NCBI GenBank assembly: GCA_963838235.1 | Contig: CAWIQJ010000005.1 | Location: 1,302,001 to 1,366,000, forward strand | Source: JAFECT01 sp963838235 | GTDB lineage: Bacteria; Pseudomonadota; Alphaproteobacteria; Caulobacterales; Caulobacteraceae | Direction: 5' to 3' | DNA: 64,000 bases | In this document: positions 21,501 to 28,908 of the stretch, one piece after another | How the letters are laid out: each line of letters starts with the position of its first letter | Numbering within the stretch: position 1 is the first letter of the stretch | Notes under the pieces: generated by a model | The model's input: the letters and a program-made list of their open reading frames with translations, nothing else | What the model was told of the DNA's origin: nothing | Databases searched by the model: none | Program-made: the position numbers and the translations under genes

Positions 21501-22676
21501 GGTATAGCGGCCGATCGCCGAGACGTTGGTGAGCTGCTGCGACGGGGAATTGGCCGCTAGCGTTGCGAACACCTTCGGTCCGGCGAGCTGGAAGTCCACG
21601 TGCGCCGGATGCTCGCCGCTCTTGTCGTCGGGGGTCAGCTTGAAGCGGCCGGTCAGGTCGAGCTGGGTGTTCTGGGCGTCGAGCTTCAGGGTGGTCAGTT
21701 CGACCGTGCCGCTGGCCGGATTATAGGCTGCGACCGCCTGGGCGGAACGGAACGCCTGCACCTGGCCGCCGCTGCGCCACGCGCCCTGCCCCGCGACCAG
21801 GGTCAAGTCCGCCGCGCGGATGCCGGCTTCGAGATCGTAGGAAATCGAGCCGTGACCATCGATCTCGGCGTCGAGCGTCGACAGGCCCGACGTCGTGCCG
21901 ACCGACGGGAACGCCAGCGCCGGCACCAGACCCTGGACCTGGCCCACGGCGGTGGCGCCGCGCAACCCAACGAGCGCCGAGCCATGGGCTACGATCACAG
22001 CTTTGCGCGCCGTGCGCGTGTCGGTGACCGAGCCGTCGGCGCGGGTCATCAGCTTGCCCGCGAGCTTTTCGAATTTCAGCGTGTTCACTTGGGCGACCCA
22101 GGCGACGGGGCCCTTCACCTGGCGGAAGGCGATCCGGCCGCGTTCGAGGTCGATGCGGCGCAGGAAACTGTCGGGCCGGGCGAACTTCTCGCGACCGACG
22201 ATGTCGTTCAGGTCCTGGATCAGGCTGTGCGACGGTCCCGAGGTCTCGCCCTCGGCGTCATAGCCCAGCGCGAACTTGCCCTTGGGCGAGACGGACAGGG
22301 CGGCGAAGAAATCGTCGACGGTCACGCGGCTGAGCGCGGGCGTCAGGCTCATCAGGCCGTCGACGGCGAAGCCGCCGTCCACGTGGCGCGCCTGCAGCAC
22401 CGGACGACCCAGGCCGTCGCTCAGGCTCACGCCATCGAGCTCGAGACCGAGCGAGGTCTCCGCCGCAAACCAGGCGATGCTGACGCGATCAACGTGGGCG
22501 CGACCGCCATCGACCTGACTGGCCAGCGCCTTCTCCACCGCCGGACGCAGCCATTGCGCCGACATCGGGCCCGCGGCCACCCGCAGGCTCACGCCCAGGA
22601 CGCCCAGGCCGAACGCGATAGCAGCGGCCAGCAGGACAATGCGGCGGTCGTGCAGCGCCTGCCGCCACTTCAGCAT
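18558..22676 (-). CDS. Giant AsmA-like / YhdP-type inner-membrane-anchored protein
   Basis: About 1,370 residues. One N-terminal TM helix (IVLLAAAIAFGLGVLGVSL) is followed by a long periplasmic beta-rich region and a C-terminal AsmA-like segment (TINGKLVEGGADLNLEMKNVRM... LDFEGTMAPVYGLNAAVGHVPVIGQILTSRKGEGVVGLAYRAKGPFDKPQISVNPLS) typical of the DUF3971/AsmA_2 (YhdP) group. These bridge-like proteins carry phospholipids between the membranes. The start at 22676 (MLKWRQ) is preferred over 22688 (MGPAMLKW), but the choice is open. It ends with a Pro/Ala/Lys tail. It faces bcp across 68 bases. Confidence 0.85.
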   Translation of the reverse strand: MLKWRQALHDRRIVLLAAAIAFGLGVLGVSLRVAAGPMSAQWLRPAVEKALASQVDGGRAHVDRVSIAWFAAETSLGLELDGVSLSDGLGRPVLQARHVDGGFAVDGLMSLTPALSRVTVDDFFAALSVSPKGKFALGYDAEGETSGPSHSLIQDLNDIVGREKFARPDSFLRRIDLERGRIAFRQVKGPVAWVAQVNTLKFEKLAGKLMTRADGSVTDTRTARKAVIVAHGSALVGLRGATAVGQVQGLVPALAFPSVGTTSGLSTLDAEIDGHGSISYDLEAGIRAADLTLVAGQGAWRSGGQVQAFRSAQAVAAYNPASGTVELTTLKLDAQNTQLDLTGRFKLTPDDKSGEHPAHVDFQLAGPKVFATLAANSPSQQLTNVSAIGRYTPDERKLEIQRAYALLGTAPLGATVVFTADDQARVGVKLTARVGGVVSPQQVLSFWPRKVAGPVRDWLKGSVLSAQLINATFKIDADPGEFGRPKLNNEDMNIGFDFRDASLRFAPGLTPISSGVGHAIVQGNRFDLSLTSGRVDNVALSEGTVEIPAFKPDGGLGIFKARAVGDAHDIVAFLDKPPLHLFTPNGFSPDRISGKADLRFEVDRPMLFEVPAKDYRVDYQATIHNGGLKDAALGWDLTGGELNVDGDQDKVSVGGAGVVGPYNGKIDFATRYQGPHLDHAMTVDVDGLLQATILGGKRGLATPLAGRFRIEGSDGAGAVHSPVFDGRVTWKGGNGPDRLVLEGNGSGPALRKIGTPFVASSPDRFPVSLHLARAGEAWRGPFRADVLQAGVLWMPGAQRNRIVVQADVSPAEAKRLGVGNFPLFNQARQVVVDATFGGDQGTALVRAASLDVGVAWNDATAGGPERSLRTNLTAAELNLLGIPSALARPGQPLAVSATWKDTGDGIAGSADVDAIPLKFQTAAGKNGSTVFTVHADLDAASLRRMGAPNLIDIGGITGLNARWATVQKASAGRIDFDFARAELSMAHTDWRKPTGQAAMLSVDFVANGDGPVRLARISGQGPSMDIEGSGQLAANGQIASLDLTRTRLNGLIDAAVRMTHDAQGENLVIKGKWLDVRRMIADLTDNPAGSGGANAASEPMRVEADVEGLRFSDGLPLRSTSIRGVWGAPAQRRLDVTAILSGGAKVWGRLYPANGGTAVLAQTGDAGEAAQTLFNITTLRGGTATINGKLVEGGADLNLEMKNVRMVKAPTMREILTEASLKSVNETLNTEGVLFTTVVAPVKLRDHRLLVGASRATGPSLGVTAKGVADLQKGTLDFEGTMAPVYGLNAAVGHVPVIGQILTSRKGEGVVGLAYRAKGPFDKPQISVNPLSLMTPGILRRLFEGSAPSQAPAAAPPPKGHKASHAEAGAGD

Positions 22677-22744
22677 GGCGGGCCCCATAGACGTCGCGGC
22701 CCGAGCGGATATGGTCCGCCTCCGACAGAGCCAGCGAGAGAGCG

Positions 22745-23221
22745 ATGAGCGCGTCCCTGCAACCCGGATCCCCTGCCCCTCAATTCGACCTGCCCACCGA
22801 CGGCGGCGGCCACATCCGACTCGCCGACCTGGAGGGTCAGCGGGTCATCCTTTATTTCTACCCTAAGGACGACACGACCGGGTGCACCCGCGAAGCCATC
22901 GATTTCACCGCAGCGGCGAAGGCCTTCAAGAAGAAAGGCGCCGTGGTGATCGGCGTCTCCAAGGACAGCGTCAAAGCCCACGACAAGTTCAAGGCCAAGC
23001 ATCAGCTGGGAGTCACCCTGGCGTCCGACGAGGACGGCAAGGTGGTGGAGCGGTACGGCGCCTGGGTCCAGAAGAGCATGTACGGGCGAACCTATATGGG
23101 AATTGACCGCTCGACCTTTCTAATCGACGGGAGCGGCGTCATCCGTCGCATCTGGCGCAAGGTTCGCGTCCCCGGCCACGTGGACGAAGTGGCCGCAGCC
23201 CTGGACGAAACAAAGGCCTGA
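22745..23221 (+). CDS. bcp: PrxQ/Bcp peroxiredoxin
   Basis: 158 residues; a thioredoxin-fold peroxidase that reduces peroxides in the cytoplasm. The peroxidatic cysteine is in YFYPKDDTTGCTREAIDF. Many Bcp proteins have a resolving cysteine five residues later; here that position is not Cys and no other cysteine is present, so it should act as a 1-Cys enzyme relying on an external thiol. Other family marks are GVSKDSVKAHDKF and STFLIDGSGVI. Divergent from the AsmA-like gene. Confidence 0.93.
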   Translation: MSASLQPGSPAPQFDLPTDGGGHIRLADLEGQRVILYFYPKDDTTGCTREAIDFTAAAKAFKKKGAVVIGVSKDSVKAHDKFKAKHQLGVTLASDEDGKVVERYGAWVQKSMYGRTYMGIDRSTFLIDGSGVIRRIWRKVRVPGHVDEVAAALDETKA

Positions 23222-23557
23222 CCCCGCGACCCGTCGTCGCGTGAGGGGCGAGCGTGCGGGGTCGGGATCGGTTCCCGCGCTGACACGGACAGGGCGCGGG
23301 ATCACTATCGCGTCATCCGCCGGCCTGGGGATAACCAAGTCGCCAGCCGCAAATTCCGGCGGCCGTTCAGTATGGCGCAAGTCTAGAGGGGTGGGGCTTG
23401 ACCTCATTTCCGCATACCCCTGGTACGCGAATAGGGTTCAACTGAGCATCGTCAAAGTTGAAAGGCCTGCGGATCGTGGCTAACGCGCCTCAAGCCCTCT
23501 TGCGCCTTAACGTCTGTTAAAGGCATAAATTGCGAAAGCTAGGTGGGTAGCGGGGCG
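23222..23557. other. Intergenic region with hairpins and paired TTAA boxes
   Basis: No convincing gene. Two strong inverted repeats are visible: GACCCCGC (23220-23227) with GCGGGGTC (23256-23263), and TCCCGCGC (23273-23280) with GCGCGGGA (23294-23301). Neither has a T-run, so they are not ordinary terminators and could be a small RNA or the bcp 3' end. Further right, TTAACGTCTGTTAA (23507-23520) lies 38 bases before the M23 start; it resembles a CtrA box but with six rather than seven bases between the half-sites. A weak -10-like CATAAA is at 23524-23529. Confidence 0.45.
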
Positions 23558-24722
23558 ATGACACGCGGACGCGTGGCGCATATGCGCCAGGGCATAGAAC
23601 GCCTGTTCCCGGAACGACACGTTTATCTCCGCTCGGGCGGAGAAACCCGCGGCTACATCCTCACGACCGGAAAGCAGGTCTTCCTGGCCGGACTGGCTTC
23701 CGTCTTGGGAGTCTGGCTGATTCTGGCCACGGCGTCGACCGCCTTTACCCTGTTCAACGGCGCCAACGGCGACCAGGAAGTGGCCCAGGTCACCGCCAAG
23801 TACGAGCGGTTGATGGCCGACCGCGACGCCCGCCTGGACAGCGCGGTCGCCAGGCTCAGCGTCACCGCCGGATCGGTGGACGAGCTGGCCCGCACCGTCG
23901 AACATCGCCACGCCGCCCTGATACGGGTGCTGGGCGACTTCAAAGGTGTGCCGGGCGCGGACGTCGCCCTTTCGCCCGAGCCGCCGCTGGACTCCAAGAC
24001 CCGCTCGCCGATCGAGCGCGTGCTGGCCGTGCGCATGGACCAGGAGCGCATGGTCGGTAAGGCTGAGGACTTCGCCCACGACCGGGCCGAGCGTCTGCGC
24101 CTGGCCTTCCGTCTGGCCGGCCTGAACCCCGGCTCCTATACACCCCAGACGCCGGGATCGGGCCTCGGCGGACCACTGGTCGACGCCCAGGATCCCAAAG
24201 CCCTGGCCGCCGTGCTCGACGTGGACGAGGCCTTCGCCTCGCGGATTCAGCGCGCCTCCGCCGACCTTTCGGACATGCGCGCACTGCAGACCGAGGAAGA
24301 CCGCCTGCCCTTCGGCCGACCCGCGTCCTCCGCCGACGTTCACCAGACTTCGGGCTTCGGCGTCCGCGCCGACCCCTTCACCGGGCGCCCCGCCCTGCAC
24401 ACAGGCCTGGATTTTGCAGGTCCCTTCCTGACACCGATCCACGCCACCGCGCCGGGAATCGTCTCTTTCACCGGGCCGCGCTCGGGCTACGGCAACGTGG
24501 TGGAGATCGATCACGGAGGAGGCTTCAAGACCCGCTACGCCCACCTCGCCACCATCGCCGTCCATGTCGGAGAGCGTGTCGCGCTCGGACAACGCATCGC
24601 CGCCATGGGCTCGACCGGCCGTTCCACCGGACCTCACGTGCACTACGAGATTCTGGATCAACGGCCGTCCTGAGAATCCAATTCGTTTCGTAAAGGCCGG
24701 AGACTATGTTCAGCAAAACTAA
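23558..24722 (+). CDS. Membrane-anchored M23 peptidase, bactofilin partner (3' frameshift)
   Basis: About 388 residues after correction. A TM helix (VFLAGLASVLGVWLILATAS) is followed by a helical, coiled-coil-like region and a C-terminal LytM domain with the zinc motifs HTGLD and HVHYE. The read frame stops at 24673 after EILDQRPS. Removing one base near 24652-24657 gives INGRPENPIRFVKAGDYV and a stop at TAA 24720-24722, the normal C-terminus of this family, overlapping the bactofilin start by 17 bases. These enzymes cut peptide crosslinks in peptidoglycan; relatives such as LmdC are placed by bactofilins. The start at ATG 23558 is likely; GTG 23543 is possible. Confidence 0.85.
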
Positions 24723-25257
24723 CAAACCCATCCAGAAGGACGCCCCGGCCTCCGTTCCGGTGCCCGGCGATCTTCCCGACCTCGGCAAGGGCCCGCAGAT
24801 GTCGGCCGCAGCCGCGCCGCGGTCGCTGCCTGCGCGTGCGGTCTCGACGCTCGCGTCGGACCTCACCTTCGAAGGCAATGTCGCCGGCCCCGGCGAACTG
24901 GTCGTGGACGGCACAGTGCGCGGCGACGTGAAGGTCGCGCGCCTGACCGTCGGCGAGACCGGCAACATCGAAGGCAACGTCATGGCCGACTACGTCGAAG
25001 TACGCGGCCGCGTGGTCGGCGGCGTCGCCGGCAAACAGGTGAAGCTCGTCTCCACCGCTTACGTCGACGGCGACATCTCGCACGAGCAACTGGCCATCGA
25101 TGTCGGCGCCTATTTCCAGGGCCGCTGTCTGCAGGGCCGCAAGGACGGCCAGCCCAACGCCGCCCCGGCATCGCCGGCGCAAACCTATGCCCAGCCCCTC
25201 CCGGTTGCACCGCCCGTCGACACCGGCCAGCTCATCGAGCTGAAGCCCGCAGGCTGA
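24706..25257 (+). CDS. Bactofilin
   Basis: 183 residues. The central beta-helix domain, about residues 45-150, has the repeating pattern SDLTFEGNVAGPGELVVDG, VRGDVKVARLTVGETGNIEGNV and GGVAGKQVKLVSTAYVDGDI that defines bactofilins, flanked by Pro/Ala-rich disordered tails. Bactofilins self-assemble without nucleotide into membrane-associated filaments that localise cell-wall enzymes. Its ATG lies inside the 3' end of the M23 gene in another frame, so the two are tightly coupled. A strong terminator follows 26 bases after the stop. Confidence 0.94.
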   Translation: MFSKTNKPIQKDAPASVPVPGDLPDLGKGPQMSAAAAPRSLPARAVSTLASDLTFEGNVAGPGELVVDGTVRGDVKVARLTVGETGNIEGNVMADYVEVRGRVVGGVAGKQVKLVSTAYVDGDISHEQLAIDVGAYFQGRCLQGRKDGQPNAAPASPAQTYAQPLPVAPPVDTGQLIELKPAG

Positions 25258-25283
25258 ACCCAAACCACTTGAGTGAAAATCTG

Positions 25284-25317
25284 GCCGGCGGACGCCCCTG
25301 CATCCGCCGGCTTTTTT
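25284..25317 (+). terminator. Rho-independent terminator after the bactofilin gene
   Basis: A perfect 9-bp stem GCCGGCGGA (25284-25292) / TCCGCCGGC (25303-25311) with a ten-base loop, followed directly by six T (25312-25317). It closes the M23-bactofilin transcription unit. Confidence 0.93.
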
Positions 25318-25357
25318 CGCTATGATGGGTCATCGGGTGCGGCGGGGAGCGAACCTC

Positions 25358-26065
25358 ATGACCACAGCGATACGAAACGTTCTGATCGCCGGCGGCGTGT
25401 TCGCCTGCGCCTTGTTGATTGCCACGGGCGCCCAGGCGCAGAGCTCGGACTGCGAAGAGGGGACGCCGGCCGCGCGCTTGATGTGCAACGACTTTGACCT
25501 CAAGATGCTCGACAGCGAACTCAACGGCGCCTACCAGGGCGCGCTGGAGCGGTCGAACAATCCCGGTCAGGTCCGCACTCAGGAGCGCGCCTGGCTGAAA
25601 CGGCGGGACGCCTGCACCGACATGAAGTGCATGACCGACGGCTATCAGGCGCAGATCGCGCTGCTCCAGGCCGCGTCGGATAAGCCGCCGACGTGCGAGG
25701 GCGGATCGACGCCGGAGGTCGATCAATGCGGCGCCGAATATTCCCGCCGCGCCGATCTGGAGCTCGCGCGCTACGGCGCCGCAGTGCGCAAGGAACTACG
25801 GAAAGACGCTGCGAGCTACCCGCAAAGCAATGCGGCAAAGGACGCGCTGACCGGTTTCGACGCGTCACAAACCGCCTTCGTCGCCTATCGCAAGGCGGAA
25901 TGCGACGCGGTCTATTCGCGGTGGAGCGACGGGACCATCCGCGGCGCCATGTTCAACGGCTGCTACCTTGCGGCCACCAAGGCGCGCACCCACACGGTGT
26001 GGGAGAACTGGTTGACCTTCCCGGACGATACGCCGCCCATCCTGGCCGAACCGACGAAGAAATAG
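25358..26065 (+). CDS. Exported LprI-like (DUF1311) protein with duplicated module
   Basis: 235 residues from ATG 25358 (MTTAIRNVLIAGGVFACALLIATGAQAQ), chosen because it gives a clean signal peptide ending AQA. The mature part has two copies of the LprI cysteine-rich module: CEEGTPAARLMCNDFDLKMLDSELNGAY...RAWLKRRDACTD, then CGAEYSRRADLELARYGAAV...QTAFVAYRKAECDAVYSRW...CYLAATKARTH. Such periplasmic proteins include lysozyme inhibitors. The target here is not known. It follows the terminator and must have its own promoter within about 40 bases. Confidence 0.8.
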   Translation: MTTAIRNVLIAGGVFACALLIATGAQAQSSDCEEGTPAARLMCNDFDLKMLDSELNGAYQGALERSNNPGQVRTQERAWLKRRDACTDMKCMTDGYQAQIALLQAASDKPPTCEGGSTPEVDQCGAEYSRRADLELARYGAAVRKELRKDAASYPQSNAAKDALTGFDASQTAFVAYRKAECDAVYSRWSDGTIRGAMFNGCYLAATKARTHTVWENWLTFPDDTPPILAEPTKK

Positions 26066-26068
26066 CGC

Positions 26069-27625
26069 CTACCGCGCGCTTTCCATCCACGCCTCGATGT
26101 CGTCGTGCAGCTTCGCCGCCGAGGTCGGGTCGATGTAGATCATGTGGCCCGACGGATAGTACTTGAAGGTGATGTTCGCCTCGCGGTCGGGCTCGAGCGA
26201 CATGTGCTTGATGTCGTATTCGGCGCCGAAGAACGGCGTGGCCAGGTCGAACAGGCCGTTCAGCGACAACAGCTTCAGGTGCGGGTCGCGCCGCATGGCG
26301 TCGCCCAGGTCGGCGGACGTGTCCGCCGCAATCTGGCGCTGACCGTTCACGCGGTGGCGCCAATCCCAGCCGCCGGCGATACCCGCGTAGTTGTTCGGAC
26401 GATAGGTCAGGTCGGTCTTGTAACCGAGGTCGCGGAACAGATAGTCGTTCAACGCACCGATGAAGGCGCCCGACATGGAGGCGTCGGTCGGGTCGTAGTC
26501 GGTGCCCGCGCCGCCGGCGTCGAAGTCCTCACCCTCGAAGCGGCCGTCGAGACGGCCCACGGTCTTGCGCTGGTCGCGCTCGAGCTCCTTGCGGAAGCGG
26601 TCGGCGTCGAGGCGCAGATTGTTGCGGATCAGGACGTCGGGCGCGATGCCGATATAGGCGCCGAGCTTTTGCGCCACCGCGTCGCGTTCCGCGGCCGAAA
26701 GCGTGTCGCCCTTCGCCAGCGCCGCCGCGTACGGGCCGGCTGCATAGTCGCGCACATCTTGCAGATAGGCCTGAAGGTCAGCGGGTTTGTTCTGCAGGCG
26801 GTTGTGATACCAGGCGATCGCCGCATAGGTCGGGGTGGCGTTGACAAAGCCCAGGTCGTGCCGGTCGAAGAGCTCGCCGATGTCGAGCACCGTCGACATG
26901 ATCGCCACGCCGTTCATCTGCACGCCCTTGGCCTGCAGCGAAGCGGCGAGGCCGGCCGTGCGCAGGGTGCCGTAGCTCTCGCCGATGATGAACTTGGGGC
27001 TGTTCCAGCGGCCGTTGATCGTCAGATAGCGCTCGATCGCGCGGGTGAAGGCGTCGAGATCCTGGTCGACGCCGAAGAAGTCCTTGGGCTGCGCCTTGCC
27101 GAGCGGGCGCGACAGTCCGGTGGTGACCGCGTCGATGAACACGAGGTCGCTCTTGTCGAGCAGGGTGTCGGGGTTCGGCATCAGCCGGAACGGCGCCGCC
27201 GGCAGGCCCGCGGGCTGGGACGCGTCGATCTTCAAGGGCCCGAACGAGCCCATGTGCAGCCACATGGTCGAGGAGCCCGGGCCGCCGTTGTAGAGGAAGG
27301 TCACCGGCCGCGGGCCGCCGTCCTTTGAGCGGTCCATGGTGTAGGCGACGTAGAAGACGCTGGCGATCGGCTCGCCCTCGTCGTTCCGGATGGTCAGGGT
27401 CCCGGGGGTGACTGTGTAGGCCAGAGTCCCGCCCCGGAACGGGATCGACCGATGGTTGGGGACTGCGGTCTCGGCGACCGGGGCCTTGGCGTCGTCCTTT
27501 TCCGCCTTGGCGTCCTTGGCCGCATCGGCCTTGGCCGGCTCATCGGCGGCGAATACCGGGCCCGCGGCGGCGGTTGCGGTCAGGGCGAAGCCGCACAACA
27601 GGGCGGCGATCAAAGGACGACGCAT
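26069..27625 (-). CDS. Exported S10-family serine carboxypeptidase
   Basis: 518 residues from ATG 27625 (MRRPLIAALLCGFALTATAAAG), which begins a signal peptide; an upstream start at 27667 only adds 14 residues. A low-complexity Ala/Lys/Asp stretch (DEPAKADAAKDAKAEKDDAK) links to the catalytic domain. The alpha/beta hydrolase triad is visible: Ser in IIGESYGTLR, Asp in LNGLFDLATPF, His in PSGHMIYID; the oxyanion motif is YNGGPGSSTMW. Bacterial members of S10 trim C-terminal residues of peptides in the periplasm or outside. Convergent with the LprI-like gene. Confidence 0.92.
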   Translation of the reverse strand: MRRPLIAALLCGFALTATAAAGPVFAADEPAKADAAKDAKAEKDDAKAPVAETAVPNHRSIPFRGGTLAYTVTPGTLTIRNDEGEPIASVFYVAYTMDRSKDGGPRPVTFLYNGGPGSSTMWLHMGSFGPLKIDASQPAGLPAAPFRLMPNPDTLLDKSDLVFIDAVTTGLSRPLGKAQPKDFFGVDQDLDAFTRAIERYLTINGRWNSPKFIIGESYGTLRTAGLAASLQAKGVQMNGVAIMSTVLDIGELFDRHDLGFVNATPTYAAIAWYHNRLQNKPADLQAYLQDVRDYAAGPYAAALAKGDTLSAAERDAVAQKLGAYIGIAPDVLIRNNLRLDADRFRKELERDQRKTVGRLDGRFEGEDFDAGGAGTDYDPTDASMSGAFIGALNDYLFRDLGYKTDLTYRPNNYAGIAGGWDWRHRVNGQRQIAADTSADLGDAMRRDPHLKLLSLNGLFDLATPFFGAEYDIKHMSLEPDREANITFKYYPSGHMIYIDPTSAAKLHDDIEAWMESAR

Positions 27626-27715
27626 CAGGTAACCCCTCCAAAACGTATACGGTTTGGAACCGACCATAGGACGATGTACGGCCGGTGCAAATCCCGTAAG
27701 CGGATGGAGCGAGAC

Positions 27716-28843
27716 TTAGTCCGCCTCCCCACCGTCGCGCGTGACACCCACCTTCTGCGCCAGCGCCGCGCCCATGAACTGGTCGAGGTCGCCGTCGAGG
27801 ACGCCCTGGGAGTCGGAGGTTTCCACGTTGGTGCGGAGATCCTTCACCATCTGGTACGGCTGCAGCACGTACGAGCGGATCTGGTGGCCCCAGCCGATGT
27901 CGGTCTTCTCGTCCTCGAGCGCCTGGGCGGCGGCCTCGCGGATGGCGAGTTCGCGTTCATACAGACGCGCGCGCAGCATCTTCCAGGCTTCCTCGCGGTT
28001 CTGGTGTTGCGAGCGGCCGGCCTGACAGGCGACGGCGACTCCCGTCGGGATGTGAGTTCAGGCGCACCGCCGAGTTGGTCTTGTTGATGTGCTGACCGCC
28101 GGCGCCGGAGGCGCGATAGGTGTCGATGCGCACGTCGGAGGGGTTGATCTCGATCTCAATGGTGTCGTCCACCACGGGCGAGACGCCGACCGACGCAAAG
28201 GAGGTATGCCGTCTCGCGTTTGAATCGTACGGCGAGATGCGCACCAGGCGGTGCACGCCGGCTTCCGACTTCAGCCAGCCGTAGGCGTTGGGGCCCTTGA
28301 TCATGATCGTGGCGGACTTGATGCCCGCGGTCTCGCCGCCGGTCTCTTCCTGGAAGTCCACCTCATAGCCGTGCTGGCCGGCCCAGCGCGTGTACATGCG
28401 CAACAGCATCGAGGCCCAGTCCTGGCTCTCGGTGCCGCCGGCGCCGGCGTTCACTTCCAGATAGGCGTCGTTGCCGTCCGCCTCGCCCGACAGCAGCGCC
28501 TCGAGTTCGGCGCGCGCGGCGCGCTCCTTCAACCCGCGAAGTTGGGCGCGAGCCTCTTCGAGGGAGCCTTCGTCGCCCTCCTCGTCCGCCATCTCGGCAA
28601 AACCGACCGCGTCGGCGAGTTCGCGTTCGACGCTGCGGACCGAGTTCGATCTGGCTCGCGAGCCGGGTCCGTTCGCGCATCACCGCCTGGGCGTCAGCGG
28701 GTTTGTCCCACAGGGTGGGGTCCTCGACGCGGGCGTTCAGTTCGTCGAGTCTGCGGAGCGCGGGCTCCCAGTCAAAGACGCCTCCTGAGCAGTCCAACGG
28801 ACTGCTCGATGTCGGCCGCCATGGCCTCGACATCCGGTCGCAT
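27716..28843 (-). CDS. prfB: Peptide chain release factor 2 (programmed frameshift plus two errors)
   Basis: Start ATG 28843 behind AGGAG. The first 23 codons end at CTT TGA C, the classic autoregulatory +1 site; after it the frame reads DWEPALRRLDELNARVEDP. Two further breaks, near 28640 and near 28055, are not programmed. Correcting them joins RTRLASQIE to ADEEGDEGSLEEARAQL, and NSAVRLTHIPTG to the C-terminus ending at 27716. The GGQ motif is in RASGAGGQHINKTNSAVR and the stop-codon recognition tripeptide appears as SPY. RF2 ends translation at UGA and UAA. About 374 residues when corrected. Confidence 0.93.
28771..28786 (-). promoter_or_regulatory. prfB +1 programmed ribosomal frameshift site
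   Basis: On the minus strand the order is AGGAGG (28786-28781), CGT, CTT (28777-28775), TGA (28774-28772), C. The internal Shine-Dalgarno element sits three bases before the slippery CTT, as in the well-studied prfB site. When RF2 is scarce, ribosomes slip from CTT TGA to the +1 frame and make the full protein; when it is abundant, they stop at TGA. Confidence 0.95.
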
Positions 28844-28908
28844 GAAAATCTCCTGAAGCGTGGACGGCGGAGATAGCGGCTTTAGGGCGGCATTTCAAAT
28901 GGGCGCGG

